Shown here piece after piece: positions 1 to 11,143 of a stretch of 64,000 nt of DNA (position 1 is the first letter of the stretch; each line of letters starts with the position of its first letter). Below the pieces are notes generated by a model. It did no database searches, was not told the DNA's origin, and saw only the letters and a program-made list of their open reading frames with translations. Location of the stretch: assembly GCF_004379255.2 (NCBI RefSeq), contig NC_056037.1, positions 34,135,012-34,199,011 of the forward strand. The letters run 5' to 3'. The stretch comes from Salvia splendens (taxonomy: Eukaryota > Streptophyta > Magnoliopsida > Lamiales > Lamiaceae). The position numbers and the translations under genes were made by a program.

Positions 1-838
1 GATCTCGCTGCAACTCAAAAATACAGGCATTTGTGGCTTCAATGCGAAAATTGTTATGCATTAAATTATAAGAAACTTTTGAAATCACAAATGAATGTTT
101 GTGAATAGTGTGGATACCATTTGAAAATTAGTAGTTCAGAAAGAATCGAAGTTTCGATTGATCCCGGGACTTGGGAACCTATGGATGAAGACATGATCTC
201 CGTGGATCCCATTGGATTTCATTCGGAGGAGGCGCGTTATAAAGATCGGATTGATTCTTATCAAAGAAAGACAGGATTAACTGAGGCTGTTCAAACAGGC
301 ATAGGTCAACTAAATGGTATTCCCGTAGCAATTGGGGTTATGGATTTTCAGTTTATGGGGGGGTAGTATGGGATGCGTAGTCGGGGAGAAAATAACCCGT
401 TTGATTGAGTACGCTACCAATCAATTTCGACCTCTTATTATAGTGTGCGCTTCGGGGGGAGCGCGCATGCAAGAAGGGAGTTTGAGCCTGATGCAAATGG
501 CTAAAATATCGTCTGCTTTATATGATTATCAATCAAATAAAAAGTTATTGTATGTATCAATCCTTACATCTCCTACTACTGGTGGGGTAACAGCCAGTTT
601 TGGTATGTTGGGAGATATTATTATTGCCGAACCAAATTCCTACATTGCATTTGCGGGTAAAAGAGTAATTGAACAAACATTGAATAAAACAGTACCCGAA
701 GGTTCACAAGCGGCTGAATATTTATTCCAGAAGGGCTTATTTGACCTAATCGTACCGCGTAATCTTTTGAAAAGTGTTCTGAGTGAGTTATTTAAGCTCC
801 ACGCCTTCTTTCCTTTGAATTTCAAGTCAATCAAGTAG
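1..838 (+). pseudogene. accD: accD pseudogene, C-terminal part (plastid acetyl-CoA carboxylase beta)
   Basis: In plastids accD encodes the carboxyltransferase beta subunit of acetyl-CoA carboxylase for fatty acid synthesis. The window opens inside the gene, just before the CxxC-type zinc-finger region. The reading frame shows the family run [14 protein letters not shown] and, further on, [10 protein letters not shown] and [14 protein letters not shown]. Two lesions are visible: an in-frame TAG at 106-108 between Glu and Cys, and one extra G in the G-run near 356-362 that shifts the frame. After the shift the frame runs cleanly to a TAG at 836-838. Being cut off at the window edge, its upstream state is unknown. 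It is a decayed plastid copy and not an expressed gene. Confidence 0.9.
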
Positions 839-1301
839 AGTGCACTAAGTTCCATTTTTATATTTGTAGCAAACAAGTAGTTAGCTTATCCGAATCTTAT
901 CGGAATCAAAGTAACTAAAAGGGGAGTTTTCTTTGGCGACCTAAGATCTAATTGTAGAAAGAATCAAAATCAAAAGTTGCGGATAACTCTTTCTTTATTA
1001 AATTCGAAGACAAGAACAAAACACAAAGAAACGAAGACAAAAATGAATTATCATATGGATCTTTCATGTAGATAGATGAATAAGTCCGTTTATTTAGTTC
1101 TATATTCCATTCCTTGGACTTATTCTATATACTCACTTAGATGCTTAATATCTCTAATGCAAAATTTGCAAATTGAATTAATTAATAATAACTACGAATT
1201 CATACTAATTACAATTATTAATTATAATTAGTATAAATATAAAATATGATATTAAAAAAAATAAGAACAGGTACAAATAATAAACCGAGGTACCCCATTT
1301 T

Positions 1302-1412
1302 ATGACAACTTTCCACTTTCCCTCTATTTTTGTGCCTTTAGTAGGCCTAGTATTTCCGGCAATTGCAATGGCTTCTTTATTTCTTCATGTTCAAAAAAAC
1401 AAGATTGTTTAG
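1302..1412 (+). CDS. psaI: psaI, photosystem I subunit VIII (plastid-derived copy, ORF intact)
   Basis: A 36-codon ORF that matches plastid psaI almost throughout, with a single hydrophobic helix containing [18 protein letters not shown] and the C-terminal HVQKNKIV. In plastids the protein sits in the thylakoid membrane at the PSI edge. Distance and order relative to accD are as in plastid genomes. The frame is intact, but the neighbouring accD is broken and the locus is nuclear, so expression is unlikely. Its short length makes survival of the frame by chance plausible. Confidence 0.85.
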   Translation: MTTFHFPSIFVPLVGLVFPAIAMASLFLHVQKNKIV

Positions 1413-1760
1413 ATCTGAGGGGACCCAATCTCATTTGTTTTTTTTGAAACTTATACTTGTAGCATAACATAGATATTTATTTCAGAAAAGAAAATATAAT
1501 AGAACATGTGATTTCTGCCGAACATAAAGGAAAAAGCTGTTATGCCTGCAGAAAATGATCTATAGCTAACTGAATTCTAGCCAGTTTCAAATAGATCAGG
1601 ATCGCTGGATGCCTAAAATGTAAAGTTGGTCGATTTATATGTATATCAATATGTATATTGGGATCATATGAGGGGTATGTTATTATTTTAGATCTAAACA
1701 AAGATATTTTCATAATTAAGTTTATATTTATAATAAAACATTAGACCTTCGAGGTCTTTG

Positions 1761-2345
1761 TTTGGCTTTTGTGATTAAACATAAAATTAAATATGCTTCG
1801 TAGTAGTTATTCTTCATATTTATTCATTTGTTTTCTTTAAAGCAAAATAAATTAAGAATGTACTTTTAATCTGAATTGTCGTAGTTGGTATTCTCGAAAA
1901 CTTTTAATGCGAAGCACACGAGTCGTACTAATAATTCTACTCATGTTCTTTGGTATGTCAAGTGCATTAAGAGAAAATAGTAATAATATTTATATTAATA
2001 TTAATATTTGAGAGAATTTAGAAAAAAAAAGCGACACATATTATGAAACGAAAAGAGTATTAAACATAGTAATGCCATCTAATTAATATATGTATATCCT
2101 TAAAACGAAATTATAGGAAACATAAATACGTTAATACTTCAATCAGAAATATTCAGGAAACACACTCCTCATTATTGTGCACCCCCCCCCAAGCTGTTGT
2201 CATTATGCATTATATATATGTATAAAGTATATTTAAACACATTTTTTATAGACAACAATTAATTTGATAAGTTTGATGGACCCTTTTGACAAGTTATCAA
2301 CAACACTTCCGTGATTTTTCTTTTCACTATATGCAGACAGCCTAA
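1761..2345. other. Intergenic, AT-rich
   Basis: No gene or clear element. The first part may still be plastid spacer. There is a run of C near 2181-2190. The last three bases (TAA, 2343-2345) are the target duplication of the Harbinger element that follows. Confidence 0.5.
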
Positions 2346-3165
2346 GGCCATCCACAACGCTGTCTCTATACCGTCTCTTAAACCGTCTCTTAACTACTAT
2401 TTGAGCACTATTTGAGGGCCCCACTGTCCTTTTTTCCTCCATCTCTTAACTAAGAGACGGAACCTGCAACGCTCTGTCTCTTAACCGTCTCTATACCGTC
2501 TCTTAATTACTATTCATTCAATTTAATTTATAATTTTTTTTAAAACTCAATCCAATTTAAACAAACACACTTTAAACAAACACACTTCCTCCCGGTTCCG
2601 ATTGATGTACTTCCGGGAGCGTCGTGGGGGTGGTGCGGCTTCCTCCGCCTCTCGTCGTCGATCTTCTTCAAGTGATTGTTCCATTAATTGACGCATTTGC
2701 TCAAAAGCATCCATTTGTTTGAGTTGATTGAAGATGGAAATTGGAGTGATAGAGAGGATTTGAGAGGAATAGATGTGTGTTTGTGTTTGAAATGAGTATG
2801 AAATAGAATTATTTATAGAGTAAAAATTTAAAAAATTTAAAAAATGAAAATAAAAATTTAACGGTAATATTACCGTTTGAAAAAAAAAATTAATTAAAAA
2901 TCGATTTTTAAAAAAAAAACGAATTATTGCGTCATCAGTGACGACGCCCACTCGCGGGCCAGCGAGTGGGCGTCACGCACGCATGGGGACGTGCCACGTG
3001 TCCCTGGCGCGTGACGAGCCATCTCATCTCGTGTCTCGCCGAGACGAGCTACGCGGCGAGACGGGCGCGAGATAGAGACGAGATGGGCGCTGCAATGCGT
3101 CTCGCGGGGGTCTCGTCTCTCCAAGACGAGACGCGAGCCCGGCGCGAGACGCGTTGTGGATGGTC
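2346..3165 (-). mobile_element. Non-autonomous PIF/Harbinger element
   Basis: Terminal inverted repeats GGCCATCCACAACGC (left) and GCGTTGTGGATGGTC (right) bound an 820-bp unit, with TAA on each side (2343-2345 and 3166-3168), the three-base target duplication typical of PIF/Harbinger. Subterminal DNA is rich in repeated GTCTC/GAGAC motifs, in both orientations. The right third is GC-rich and very different from the flanks. A remnant of the transposase N-terminus lies on the minus strand. Ends and duplication are seen; superfamily assignment follows from them. Confidence 0.85.
2547..2714 (-). pseudogene. Harbinger transposase N-terminal remnant
   Basis: From an ATG at 2714 the minus strand reads MDAFEQMRQLMEQSLEED, followed by an acidic and Arg-rich stretch ending SRKYINRNREE. 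This is the start seen in plant PIF/Harbinger transposases just before the DDE nuclease. The frame then runs into unrelated sequence and stops, so the catalytic part is gone. A short piece of upstream DNA also stays open in this frame but looks like leader. Confidence 0.6.
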
Positions 3166-3168
3166 TAA

Positions 3169-3758
3169 TCCTCCTATAATCTGTGCTCTCTCATATTTGA
3201 ACATTTATCAATAACCTAGCTATTTTTTTATATTACGGCCTTTTATTTTATAGTAATGATGACATTTTTTTCAGCATGTAATTTAAGAAAAATTATGTTT
3301 AAGTGGGTTAAGTAAAAAACAAAAGAATAAAGTAGAAAATGAAAAAAAGTAGAGATAAAGAGAGAATAAAGTAAGAGACAGTAAAATAGTGAGGAAAAAA
3401 ATGGGTTGACTTTTATTTTTAAAAAAAATAATTATGCTATTATGGAATGTATCAAAATGACAACATAACTCTATTATGTAGAATGAAAAAAGTATATTTA
3501 TAATAAAATGTGAGTGGAACGTGAAATACTAACTATTCACGATAAAAAAAAGAAGTTAAACAATAAATGAAAGTAACAAAAATGAGAAAAGTGGGAAAAA
3601 AGGTGAATGAAAGAATATCAAACATATAATTTGAGGAGGGTAGGTAGTTTTACTGAATCTGTGCGGTGCCACGTGGCTTTCAAATTAAAGAATTGACGAC
3701 CCCAAAATAAAACGATTACTCCTGTTAGTACAATACTCCATTTGAGAAACAGAATTAC
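3169..3758. other. Intergenic, promoter side of the BAHD gene
   Basis: AT-rich DNA with stretches resembling decayed MITE sequence (about 3420-3560). It contains a CACGTG core at about 3670 (GCCACGTGGC), a possible G-box for bZIP/bHLH factors, some 145 bp upstream of the start codon. Nothing else is recognisable. Confidence 0.4.
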
Positions 3759-3766
3759 TATAAATA
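3759..3766 (+). promoter_or_regulatory. TATA box of the BAHD gene
   Basis: TATAAATA lies 47 bp before the start codon at 3813, predicting a transcription start near 3790 and a leader of about 25 nt. Position and motif fit a plant pol II promoter. Confidence 0.6.
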
Positions 3767-3812
3767 GAAGATTCTATAGTTAGGGAAGTAGAAATCATAG
3801 GAGCAAGGAAGG

Positions 3813-5306
3813 ATGAGGACTAGAGTGATAGAATCAACAATGGTAAAACCATTGAAAGAAACGCCGAGTGGGATTGTGTGGCTCTCCAATTTAGACTTAG
3901 TTTTCTCTGATACCTACCATAGCCGGGTGGTGTACTTCTACCGCCCCGATGGCGGCTCCGGCTTCTTCGACACCGCGGCGCTCAAGGAAGCTCTGAGCCG
4001 CGCCCTTGTTGAGTTCTACCCGTATGCGGGCAGGCTGAGAAAGGACGACAGCGGCCGCATTGAGATCAACTGCAACGATGAGGGAGTGTCTTTCGTGGAG
4101 GCAGAGTGCGACGGCACCATCGATGAGTTGGGTGATTTCTGCATCCCCAGGCCTGACCTCGGCCTCACCCCCACCGTCGATTACTCCAATGGAATTTCCA
4201 CTTTTCCACTTCTTCTGCTCAAGGTGCGTTTAATCTAGTAGTACCTTTCAATTTTTTAAGCTCATTCATGTCTAAGTTGCAAAATGGAGTCAGTTTAAGT
4301 TGAATTCATGGTTGAGTGGCTCTGTTTCAGTTCTATTTTAACACTCTAATTTTTATTATTTTTTTTTAATTTGGCAAAACAGTTGACTCGGTTTAAATGC
4401 GGCGGAGCGAGCATAGGTTTGGCAAATGAGCATCACACATCAGACGGGATTTCCGCAAACAATTTGATGCGCACGTGGTCGGAAATCGCTCGCGGCATAG
4501 CCACCGTCCCTACTGTCTCCTTGGACCGGCGCGTCCTCTCAGCGCGCAGCCCCCCGCAGCCCCAGTTCCCCCACATCGAGCACCATCCCCCTCCGTCGCT
4601 CAAAACCCCTCTCGACGACGCCGCCGGTGACCCAACATTCTCCACATTCAAGCTAAGCCGCGACTTCATCAACGCCCTCAAGAAAAAGTGCAATGAGAGC
4701 AGCGGCGGTGTGAATTATACCATGTACGAGGTGGTGGCGGGGCACGTGTGGCGCTGCGTGAGCATTGCCCGCGGCCTGCCAAGGGATCAGGAGACGAAGC
4801 TGCAGTTCCCGGTGGATGCGAGGCAGAGGCTGCGCCCGCCTCTCCCGCCGGGGTATTTCGGCAACGGGATCTTCTATAGTGGCGCATTTGCTTTGGTTGG
4901 GGAACTGGTGTCGAAGCCGTTGAGGTTCTCGGTGGAGACAGTGCACGAGGCAATCGCTCGAATGGACGACGAATACATGAGGTCTGCTTTGGACTACTTA
5001 GAGTTGTACATGAGGAATGTGGAGGGCATTGTTCGCAGCCAAAACAATGTGAAATGCCCCAATTTCGGGGTAACGAGCTGGGTAAGGCTGCCGGTTCACA
5101 AGGCGGAATTCGGGTTGGGGAAGCCTGTTTTTGTGGGTCCCGGGGGAGCTCTCTCGGAAGGAAAGAGTTTTCTGTATCCTGATCAAGAAAATGAAGGGAT
5201 CTTGTTGCTTGCGATCACGCTGCACCAACAACATATGGAGCGATTCGAAAAGTTGCTATACGACAAAGATTCATGCCTCATTCCAGAAATTTCACCTTTT
5301 GGTTAA
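3813..5306 (+). CDS. HCT: BAHD acyltransferase, HCT/hydroxycinnamoyltransferase-like
   Basis: Two exons, 3813-4223 and 4383-5306, joined in phase 0 across a 159-bp GT-AG intron, give 444 residues, a normal BAHD length. Enzymes of this family move an acyl group from CoA (here probably hydroxycinnamoyl-CoA) to an alcohol or amine in the cytosol. The catalytic HxxxD motif is visible as HHTSDG (His154, Asp158). The usual DFGWG structural motif is EFGLG near residue 379, an altered form. The start [13 protein letters not shown] has the family's usual N-terminal layout, and the intron sits at the usual place before the FKCGG segment. A broken relative lies at 25662-30840. The family is certain; substrate is not, and shikimate, quinate or another acceptor cannot be told apart from sequence reading. 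Confidence 0.88.
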
Positions 5307-6048
5307 TATGTGCCTGTGTCGGTATGAGAGAGTGTGTGGCGTGTAATCAATAATTGCATGTGTAGTGTGCATTCGGTGAACGTATGTGTGTGGTGCAGTA
5401 CGTATATTAAAGTGATATGATGTGTGTGACACGTGCACTTTCTATTCAACGAGGTCGTGTCGAATTCAATTTCCTTTGAATTCAATTTCATATTTCTAAT
5501 TTCAGTTTAATTTCAATTCTTATACTTTTGCCTAACATGAATTTACTCTATTCATTGTTTAAAAAATATTATTAGTGGAGAATGAGACACATCGTTTAAA
5601 AAATATTATTAATGGAGAATGAGACACATATTAAAAAAAAGAAAATAACTTTCTTAAATAGAATTGTTTTATTTTTCAGGGATATTCTAAATCGACAAAT
5701 GTAGTCTATTTTGAGTTCAAAGAATTAGACATTAAAAGACAGATTAATTAGTGAAACGAGATTGTAATTTTCGAATATGTTCTACAATATATGATATAAA
5801 TTAAATTTTCTTGATTATTATTGTTACTTACCCTTTTTTTGTAAAAAGAAAAATGGAGTACTCCATTTTTTAAAAATAACAAATATTTTTATTTTTGATC
5901 GTTTCTTAAAAATAAAAACTTTAGAATCTTTATGTTTTATGATATGAACCACACAATTCATTAACTCTACTTTCATTACCTTTTCTCTTCCTCCCGTGTC
6001 GTTTCAGATATTTCTATTTTTTGAATACGGAGGGAGTATATTTTATGG
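5307..6048. other. Intergenic downstream of the BAHD gene
   Basis: AT-rich. It holds a small tandem duplication (5557-5630) and, near 6027-6038, a right-end motif of a Stowaway-type MITE (ACGGAGGGAGTA) whose left end was not found. The last bases are the target duplication of the hAT element. Confidence 0.45.
5557..5630. repeat. 37-bp tandem duplication
   Basis: Two adjacent copies of a 37-bp unit beginning GTTTAAAAAATATTATTA (starts 5557 and 5594), differing at very few bases. Function unknown. Confidence 0.8.
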
Positions 6049-6056
6049 GTTGGGAC

Positions 6057-9000
6057 TAGGCATATGCACAAACCGGATCGGTCCGGCGGTTAACCTGCGG
6101 TTCGAAACCGCCGGTTCACAAATCGGAACCAGCGCCGGCGGTTCGGCGGTTCAAGTGGGCCGGTTCAGGTTAAAAAAAAACGTGAACCGTAACCGGCGGT
6201 TCAAAACTGTCGGTTTGCCGGTTTGAACCGGCGGTTCAGCGGTTCCAACGGTGTGCAGAAAACCGGCGGTTTACGTTAGAAACCGGCGGTTTCTGACGTA
6301 AACCGCCGGTTTCTGATGGTTCTAGACCTTTTTCAGGTAGCGGCGTATAGGTGGCATTGTATAGGCCTGAAAATCGGTCAGAAACAACCGGTTTTCGGCC
6401 AGAAACTGGCGGTTTTTGTCAGAAACCGTGGACTGAACCGTCGGTTCAGTCCGAAATGCCGGTTCAGGCGGTAAACCTGCCAAAATTTGATTTTTATTTC
6501 TTTCAATTTTACTCCTATAAATACCCTACTTCCCGCATCATTTTTACTCACCTCATTCTTGTGTTAACAAGGATTTCCTTCTCAATCTCAATTTCTCTAT
6601 TTTCTAGCCTCATTCTCTCTAATTGCTCAAGTTGTTTACTACCATATTTGTTGTTGTGTTCGTAATTTACCATTTATTCAATACTCCATATTCCATACTA
6701 CTTTTATTTTGCATTATGTCTTCTTCTCGTGGTGGACCGGGACGTGGTGATTGGGGCAAAGGAATTGCCCAAGATCAAAGTAGTCGTCCCCAAAGATCAA
6801 AGCGACCTAGTTGTCGAGAAGTTATGGAAGAGGTTTCCCGAGTGGCGGCTGAACACATGCAAGTAAGTTCTAAAAAATAAAATTATTTTTACAATTCATA
6901 ATTTCATAAGATTGAGTTTTTAATTTTTTTTGTGTTCCTAATTAAAACTTCAACTTATATAATATTTATAGATTGAAGAAGATCATAGGACCGCCATGCT
7001 ACTCGCTGAAATGCATAAAGGTGGGGGATGGGCGGTGGTAGTTCCCAAGATGACGAGTATGACATGTCTATATCGTCGGACTCGGACAACAATGATGATA
7101 GATCTCATTCTCGTATTCCGTCTAGCACTGGCGGAAATGAGGACTTGCCTTCCCTCCCCCCACTAAAAAAGCATTGAAATCTGATATATTTGTTAAACAC
7201 TACAAGAAGGTCTCGATGGTAATTCCAAGTCCTAATGATCCGCTCTCTCAAGAAGAGACATCGACGTTTCATGCATATTGTAACTATTGTGATAAAGTCT
7301 ATAAATTTGCGAATGGTGGAGGATATGGCACCCTCCGTCTTCATTTGGTGACAAAGCATCCGGTAGAATGTAGCACTGCCTCTACCCAAACCCAACTAAA
7401 CTTCCAACCCGGTGGCTCAGGTTCGTCAGGTACGCCTCTTTTTAAATATGATCCTAAAAATTTTGTTGACGTTATGACTAGATGGGCTGCAATGAAGCAT
7501 TTTCCTTTTAATGTTTATGATGACAAAAAAATTGAGGTTACTATGCAAAGTGGTTTGAACGTAGCTGTCAAAAGAGTAGGTCGAATGACCGTTCAACAAT
7601 CTACCGTTCGACAATGTTTGGAGAAAAAAGTTGAATTATCACGTTATTTACTCAACTTGAGACACAAAGTGAACATTTGCTCAGATGTATGGACTGATTC
7701 TTTTAATAGACATTCATACATGGGCATTACAGTTCACTTTGTGGACAATAGTTGGACTTTGAACAAGCGTTTGATATGACTGGTTTTAGAGAATTTGAGA
7801 CACCACACACTGCACCCGAAATTGCTTCTTTAATTATTCAAGTTTTGAATTAATTTCAATTATGCAATAAGATATTTTCTGTTGGTTTTGATAATGCAAC
7901 TGCTAACACTGCAAGTATTAATGACTTTATTGCGGCTTGTGCTCCGGTTATTGGTGGTAAGTATTTTCATCAAAGATGCATATGCCATATTTTGAATATA
8001 TGTGTACAAGATGCGCTTGAATTATGGCAAAAACATGTTAGTCCTATTAGATTTGCGGTTAGATTAATCCATCAAAAGTCGCCTATTGGCAAAGCTTGGA
8101 AGATGTATTGTCATCAAAAGAAGGTAAGATATACAAATTTTACCATGGATGTGTCTCATAGATGGAATTCGACATATGATTGTCTGAATTCTACTTTGAC
8201 GCATAAAGATTCTTTGTGTGATTTTTTTAGAACCTCTCTCGTTTCTGATTTATATCTGTCGCATAGTTGTTGGGATCATAGCGTGAGTTTATTTAAATTG
8301 TTCAAATATTTCAAAAATGCGACTGTTGAATTACCGAGTATTTATTATTGCACTGTTGTTCGTGTTTTAGAGCATTGCATGTATATATCACTTAGTTTTA
8401 AAACTGCAATGAAAAATGCTTGCTCTTCTCCTGAATTGATGTGTGTTTTATATTATATGATTGACAAATGGCTTAAGTATTTCAGTGAGATTCCAACGAT
8501 GTTTTTGATTGCAAAGGTCTTGGATCCAAAATGAAAATTAGCCGGTACCTCCAGGATTTTAGATTTTTATTATAACAGTTTGAGTTCTATTGATCTTGGT
8601 CCACTTCAAGCATTGCAAGCGGATACCAATGACCAATGGGGAGTGAACTTAACCGAAACATTTCAAATAAACCTCCCGGACCGGTCAATTGTCCAACAAA
8701 CCTTCGAGTTTAACTTGCGTGCTCTCTACACCGAATATGAAACCAAATATAACAGTACCCACCAAGTCAGAAGACCTACCCCTCCTCAACAACATAATTT
8801 TGGCTTCGCATTTCAAACTGATTATGATGACTCCGACGCGCAATCCCAATTAGCCGGCCTATACAACTACAACATCGGCGGAAGGTCGACCTCAGGTATG
8901 GTAAGTGAGTTAGATTTATATTTCGATTCACTCTTTTCCTTTGGTGATGAAGGTCCTACTCCTCCCGCCCAAATCGACGTCCTCGATTGGTGGGGAACAC

Positions 9001-10069
9001 ACGAGAAATTTTTCCTATACTTGCGCCAATAGCCAAGGAGATTTTTTCGGTTCCGGCTTCCACTGTCGCCGTCGAGTCCGCTTTCAGTGTTGGATCACGT
9101 GTGTTGGATGAATCAAAAAGTAAGCTCTCCGCAAAAAATATGGAAGTTGTGATGTTACTTGATGATTGGGCCAAAGCTGACATCAGAGAACAAGAAAATG
9201 ATTGGGATGATCGTCAAGAGGAATCACAAGAAGAATTCACCGGGGATGAATCATAGGCCAACCCAACCGTCAACCGCCGGCCAAGCCAAATAAGTAAGTA
9301 AGGTAAGAGAACTACATGGGCTTTGATTCCCTAATGCAAATGAGCATTGGGGATACGTAGGCACCTCAACTTAAATTTCAAATTTAAGTTGAGCTCAAGT
9401 CCTTTTTCCTTTATTTCTTTTTTTTCTACTTTAAAAATATGCAAATACAATTAAATAATTATATTTGTATATACTCTAGTCGGTTCGGTAGATTTCTCTA
9501 TAAGGCTAAATCCGGGAAACTTTTGATAATTCTGCTATAATTGTTGATTATTAGACAAAACTCAACATTTAAGGTTGAATTGTTAAATGTGTCCTCAATT
9601 TAGTTGTGTGGAAACATCTCCTTCGCCGACTAAGAGTATATATACTTATAAATTTATTGTTCAGAACTTCAAGTCTTTTTTGTAATTTGTAATTAGCTTC
9701 GTTGTAGACTAGTAGTGTCGTTGTATTTAAATTTTTTGTTTAAGACTTAAAGTTTTTTGTGATTTGTAATTGTTGTAACTTGTAATCTCAATAAAATTGC
9801 AATTTTAATTGTGATTTTTTGAATTTTATTTACGCACATTTCATAGATAAATAAATAAGAAAATGCAAAAAAATAAAATAAAAAATAACGAACCGCCGAA
9901 CCGGTTCGGAACCGGCGGTTTTGAACCACCCCATGAACCGGCCGTTTTTTGAACCAGAACCGGAACCCCCGGAACCCTTAGTGAACGGGTTCCGATTCAT
10001 GAAAATGTTGAACCGTGAACCGCCAGTTCAAAACCGAAAACGACAGTTTTTGAACCGTGTGCATGCCTG
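6057..10069 (+). mobile_element. hAT transposon with decayed transposase
   Basis: A 4,013-bp element flanked by a perfect 8-bp duplication GTTGGGAC (6049-6056 and 10070-10077), the hAT hallmark. Ends are imperfect inverted repeats, TAGGCATATGCACA on the left and TGTGCATGCCTG on the right. Both subterminal regions (about 6070-6480 and 9890-10050) are packed with variants of ACCGGCGGTT in both orientations, typical of hAT transposase-binding arrays. The interior holds a BED-finger transposase with several stops and shifts. Perfect duplication with a ruined gene suggests mobilisation in trans or moderate age. Confidence 0.93.
6716..9256 (+). pseudogene. hAT transposase (BED zinc finger, dimerisation domain), broken
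   Basis: A first exon starts at 6716 (MSSSRGGPGRGDW) and ends at a GT donor at 6861; the next begins after an AG near 6971. After a frame change, 7174-7779 shows a BED-type finger (CNYCDKVYKF, then HLVTKH) and the beginning of the RNase-H-like core. Further segments appear at 7992-8534 and 8580-9032, and 8987-9256 ends with the conserved C-terminal dimerisation region (SVPASTVAVESAFSVGSR). Stops or shifts separate the segments, for example near 7779, 7850, 8534 and 9030. In intact relatives this protein binds subterminal repeats and cuts the element out. Here no single reading frame could do so. Confidence 0.9.
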
Positions 10070-10077
10070 GTTGGGAC

Positions 10078-10492
10078 GTTGGGTGCCAAATTGAGAAGGC
10101 TCACAAAACGAGATTCATGCTGACCAACGTTTATCACACTACGCAGTGTTTTCGATATTACGCCAGTGTTGAATGTTTTGATCAACTTTTTGTTTTTATC
10201 ACACTATTTATTGGGAGTAGTTTGTTTGGATAGTATAGGCTACATATGCTTACAATTTATTTGTTAGTATTGATAAAGTAACAGAAACGAAAGTTTTAAA
10301 ATCACATAATTAAGTGAATCAGATTTGTTTGTCGTGAACAAGAATCAAGGTTAGTTTAAGCAACTATCATAAGAAGTTCTATGCTTCTGATATAATTCAA
10401 TAATAAGAAACGGACAAACCCTACGATAAAACAGCCAAACCTGACAACGAATTTATCATAATTAATTACAGTACATAAAGTGATTGATTAGA
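10078..10492. other. Intergenic
   Basis: No gene or element recognised; AT-rich sequence between the hAT element and the following inverted-repeat element. Confidence 0.5.
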
Positions 10493-11140
10493 GGGGAAAG
10501 ATCCCTTACTGTGAGAGGGAAAACACAGCACAAGCTACTATGCTACAAAACGCATATATTTGTTCTTCAAACGACATGTAATTAGTTAATAGTACTACTA
10601 TAATTTCATTTTATTCATTAACTACACTTCTTTTGTTATATTTAATATTAATATATATAATTTGAGTATTAATCATGACAAAATAGCCCAATAGAAATAC
10701 TCCCTCCGTCCGCGAATAGGAGTTCCGTTTTTCCATTTTTGTCCGTCCAGGAATAGGAGTTTCGGTTCACTTTTACCATAAATGGTAATAGGGTCACACA
10801 TTTCACTAATTCATTCAACTCACATTTTATTTAAAACTAATATATACAAGTGAGACCTATATTCCACTAACTTTTTTCCACCTGCTTTTCTTAACATTTC
10901 TTAAAACTCGTGTCGTCAATGAATGAGACTCCTAATGGCGGACAGAGGGAGTAATAACTAAGAATGTAAAAGTCAATTATAAACTATAACCAAAATAATG
11001 ATAAGAAGAGTAGTAAATGAATAAAATGAAATTGTAGTGGTACTAACAAATTGTATGTCTGTTTGAAGAATAAATGTGTGCGTTTTATAGCACAAAACAC
11101 CTTGTGCTGTGTTTTCCCTCACATTAGGGGATCCTTCCCT
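10493..11140. mobile_element. Inverted-repeat (foldback) element of unknown class
   Basis: The left arm (about 10493-10625) and right arm (about 10990-11140) are inverted copies sharing GGAAAACACAGCACAAG, ATTCTTCAAAC-type and TTTCATTTTATTCATT stretches. A Stowaway MITE sits in the loop. Edges are approximate and no convincing 8- or 9-bp duplication was found, so the superfamily is left open (MULE-like is possible). Confidence 0.65.
10700..10951. mobile_element. Stowaway MITE (Tc1/mariner), nested
   Basis: Ends CTCCCTCCGTCCGCGAATAG (left) and GGCGGACAGAGGGAG (right) are inverted repeats of the Stowaway type, bordered by TA on both sides. The 252-bp unit has no coding capacity and sits inside the foldback element. 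Confidence 0.9.
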
Positions 11141-11143
11141 TTA

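Larger units (their letters stand above)
1..1760 (+). other. Nuclear insertion of plastid DNA (NUPT)
   Basis: The stretch follows plastid gene order: 3' half of accD, intergenic spacer, psaI, then the psaI-ycf4 spacer. No ycf4 start is seen, so the copy breaks off in the spacer; the right edge near 1760 is an estimate. accD carries a stop and a frameshift, and the flanks are nuclear transposons and genes, so this is a transferred, non-functional copy. Order and coding match are seen directly; transfer to the nucleus is inference from context. Confidence 0.85.

Noticed and set aside
1..1760. Plastid genome sequence as the window's origin
   Set aside because: accD is broken and the rest of the window is nuclear genes and transposons.
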